A stretch of DNA of 5,543 nt from Thiohalobacter sp. Lineage in GTDB: Bacteria > Pseudomonadota > Gammaproteobacteria > DSM-19610. Made by a program: the position numbers and the translations under genes. Of this stretch, positions 4,548 to 5,543 are shown piece after piece. Within the stretch, counting starts at the first letter, position 1. Every line of letters starts with the position of its first letter. Under the pieces are notes generated by a model. That model did not search any database, was not told the origin of the DNA, and saw only the letters and a program-made list of their open reading frames with translations. Location of the stretch: contig JALWRY010000254.1 in the NCBI GenBank assembly GCA_027080445.1, forward strand, positions 1-5,543. The letters are read 5' to 3'.

Positions 4548-5543
4548 ATGTCTACCGCGCCACGCAAGATTCTGGTCACCAGCGCCCTGCCCTATGCCAA
4601 TGGCTCCATCCACCTCGGCCACCTGGTGGAATACATCCAGACCGACATCTGGGTGCGTTTCCAGAAAATGTGCGGCCACGACTGCTACTACGTGTGTGCC
4701 GACGACGCCCACGGCACACCGATCATGCTGCGCGCCCAGCAGGAAGACATCACGCCGGAAGCGCTGATCGAGAAGATGAACGCGGCGCACCAGGCTGACT
4801 TTTCCGCCTTTCACGTGGCCTTCGATAACTACTACAGCACCCATTCGCCGGAGAACCGCGCATTCGCGGAGCAGATCTACCTGCGCCTGCGCGACGCCGG
4901 ACACATCGACAGGCGTACCATCAGCCAGTACTACGACCCGGAAAAGGCCATGTTCCTGCCGGACCGCTTTATCAAGGGCACCTGCCCGAAGTGCGGCGCG
5001 GAAGACCAGTACGGGGACAACTGCGAAGTGTGCGGGGCGACCTACGATGCCAGTGAACTGAAAAACCCGCGCTCGGTGATCAGCGGTGCGACACCGGTGG
5101 AAAAGGAATCCGAGCATTACTTTTTCAAACTCTCGGACTTCAGCGAAATGCTGGCCGACTACCTGCAAACCTCTACCCAGCCGGAAGTCGCCAACAAGAT
5201 GAAGGAGTGGCTGGACGCCGGGTTGCAGGACTGGGATATCTCGCGCGACGCGCCCTACTTCGGTTTCAAGATCCCGGACACGGAAGACAAGTTCTTCTAC
5301 GTGTGGCTGGACGCGCCCATGGGTTACATGGCCAGCTTCAAAAACCTGTGCGACAAACAGGGCATGAACTTTGACGACTGGTGGGGCAAGGATTCGGACG
5401 CCGAGCTGTATCACTTTATTGGCAAGGACATACTGCGTTTCCACACGCTGTTCTGGCCCGCCGTACTGGATGGCTCCGGCTACCGCAAGCCCACCCGCGT
5501 GTTCGCGCACGGTTTCCTTACCGTCAACGGGCAGAAAATGTCC
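4548..5543 (+). CDS. metG: Methionyl-tRNA synthetase, N-terminal part (3' end outside window)
   Basis: 332 codons are present, roughly half of the 550-690 residues usual for the family. The enzyme charges initiator and elongator tRNA-Met with methionine in the cytosol at the cost of ATP to AMP. Visible parts are the class I signature IHLGH (21-25), ADDAHGTPIM (51-60), the zinc knuckle CPKC (146-149) and CEVC (159-162), WLDAP (253-257), YHFIGKDILRFHTLFWPA (288-305) and HGFLTVNGQKMS, where the window cuts inside the KMSKS loop. The catalytic domain looks intact so far. The two-CxxC zinc domain and close similarity in order to E. coli MetG indicate the long bacterial form. ATG 4548 has AGGA five bases upstream (4539-4542). 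A long minus-strand reading frame opposite it (4449-5510) is a composition artefact. Confidence 0.97.
   Translation, partial: MSTAPRKILVTSALPYANGSIHLGHLVEYIQTDIWVRFQKMCGHDCYYVCADDAHGTPIMLRAQQEDITPEALIEKMNAAHQADFSAFHVAFDNYYSTHSPENRAFAEQIYLRLRDAGHIDRRTISQYYDPEKAMFLPDRFIKGTCPKCGAEDQYGDNCEVCGATYDASELKNPRSVISGATPVEKESEHYFFKLSDFSEMLADYLQTSTQPEVANKMKEWLDAGLQDWDISRDAPYFGFKIPDTEDKFFYVWLDAPMGYMASFKNLCDKQGMNFDDWWGKDSDAELYHFIGKDILRFHTLFWPAVLDGSGYRKPTRVFAHGFLTVNGQKMS

Noticed and set aside
4449..5510. 353-codon open frame on the minus strand opposite metG
   Set aside because: It lies entirely antisense to an unmistakable metG, has no family motifs and no proper start signal. GC-rich third positions in metG explain the lack of stops.

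Overview
The window reads as chromosomal DNA of a gammaproteobacterium. The clearest sign is the divergent mrp–metG pair on the right, an arrangement well known in Gammaproteobacteria, together with an NnrS-type membrane protein and a PEP-CTERM exoprotein gene. That combination would suit a free-living, environmental, exopolysaccharide-forming respirer, but the genus cannot be read from the sequence. Genes are moderately GC-rich, and two intergenic regions (about 777-1046 and 2100-2310) are strikingly AT-rich.

Left to right: (1) 1-766, minus: the N-terminal 255 codons of nnrS, with a GTG start and a clear Shine-Dalgarno, running off the left edge. (2) 767-1114: a divergent AT-rich control region. 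It holds a TTTACGTAAA-centred inverted repeat, an IHF-like site, a 12-bp-spaced TTGAC direct repeat and a good sigma-54 (-24/-12) promoter candidate. (3) 1115-1750, plus: a secreted protein with a signal peptide and a C-terminal VPVPA-type PEP-CTERM sorting tail. (4) 1765-2013, minus: a small unrecognised protein, convergent with the previous gene. (5) 2014-2422: a gene-free stretch with an AT-rich core and exact DnaA-box 9-mers, including an inverted pair of TTATCCACA. (6) 2423-3175, minus: a spermidine-synthase-fold protein whose start must lie downstream of the mrp terminator. (7) 3191-3226: a strong intrinsic terminator for mrp. (8) 3240-4331, minus: the Mrp/ApbC Fe-S carrier ATPase. (9) 4332-4547: the divergent mrp–metG control region with a perfect-armed 15-nt palindrome. 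(10) 4548 to the right edge, plus: the first 332 codons of metG, ending inside the KMSKS loop.

The genes do not form one pathway. The two non-housekeeping signals most worth following are the sigma-54/IHF/inverted-repeat layout in front of the PEP-CTERM gene, which fits the known RpoN control of PEP-CTERM genes through PrsK/PrsR, and the DnaA-box cluster next to an AT-rich segment at 2136-2351, far from any dnaA gene visible here. No transposase, CRISPR array, tRNA or rRNA was seen.
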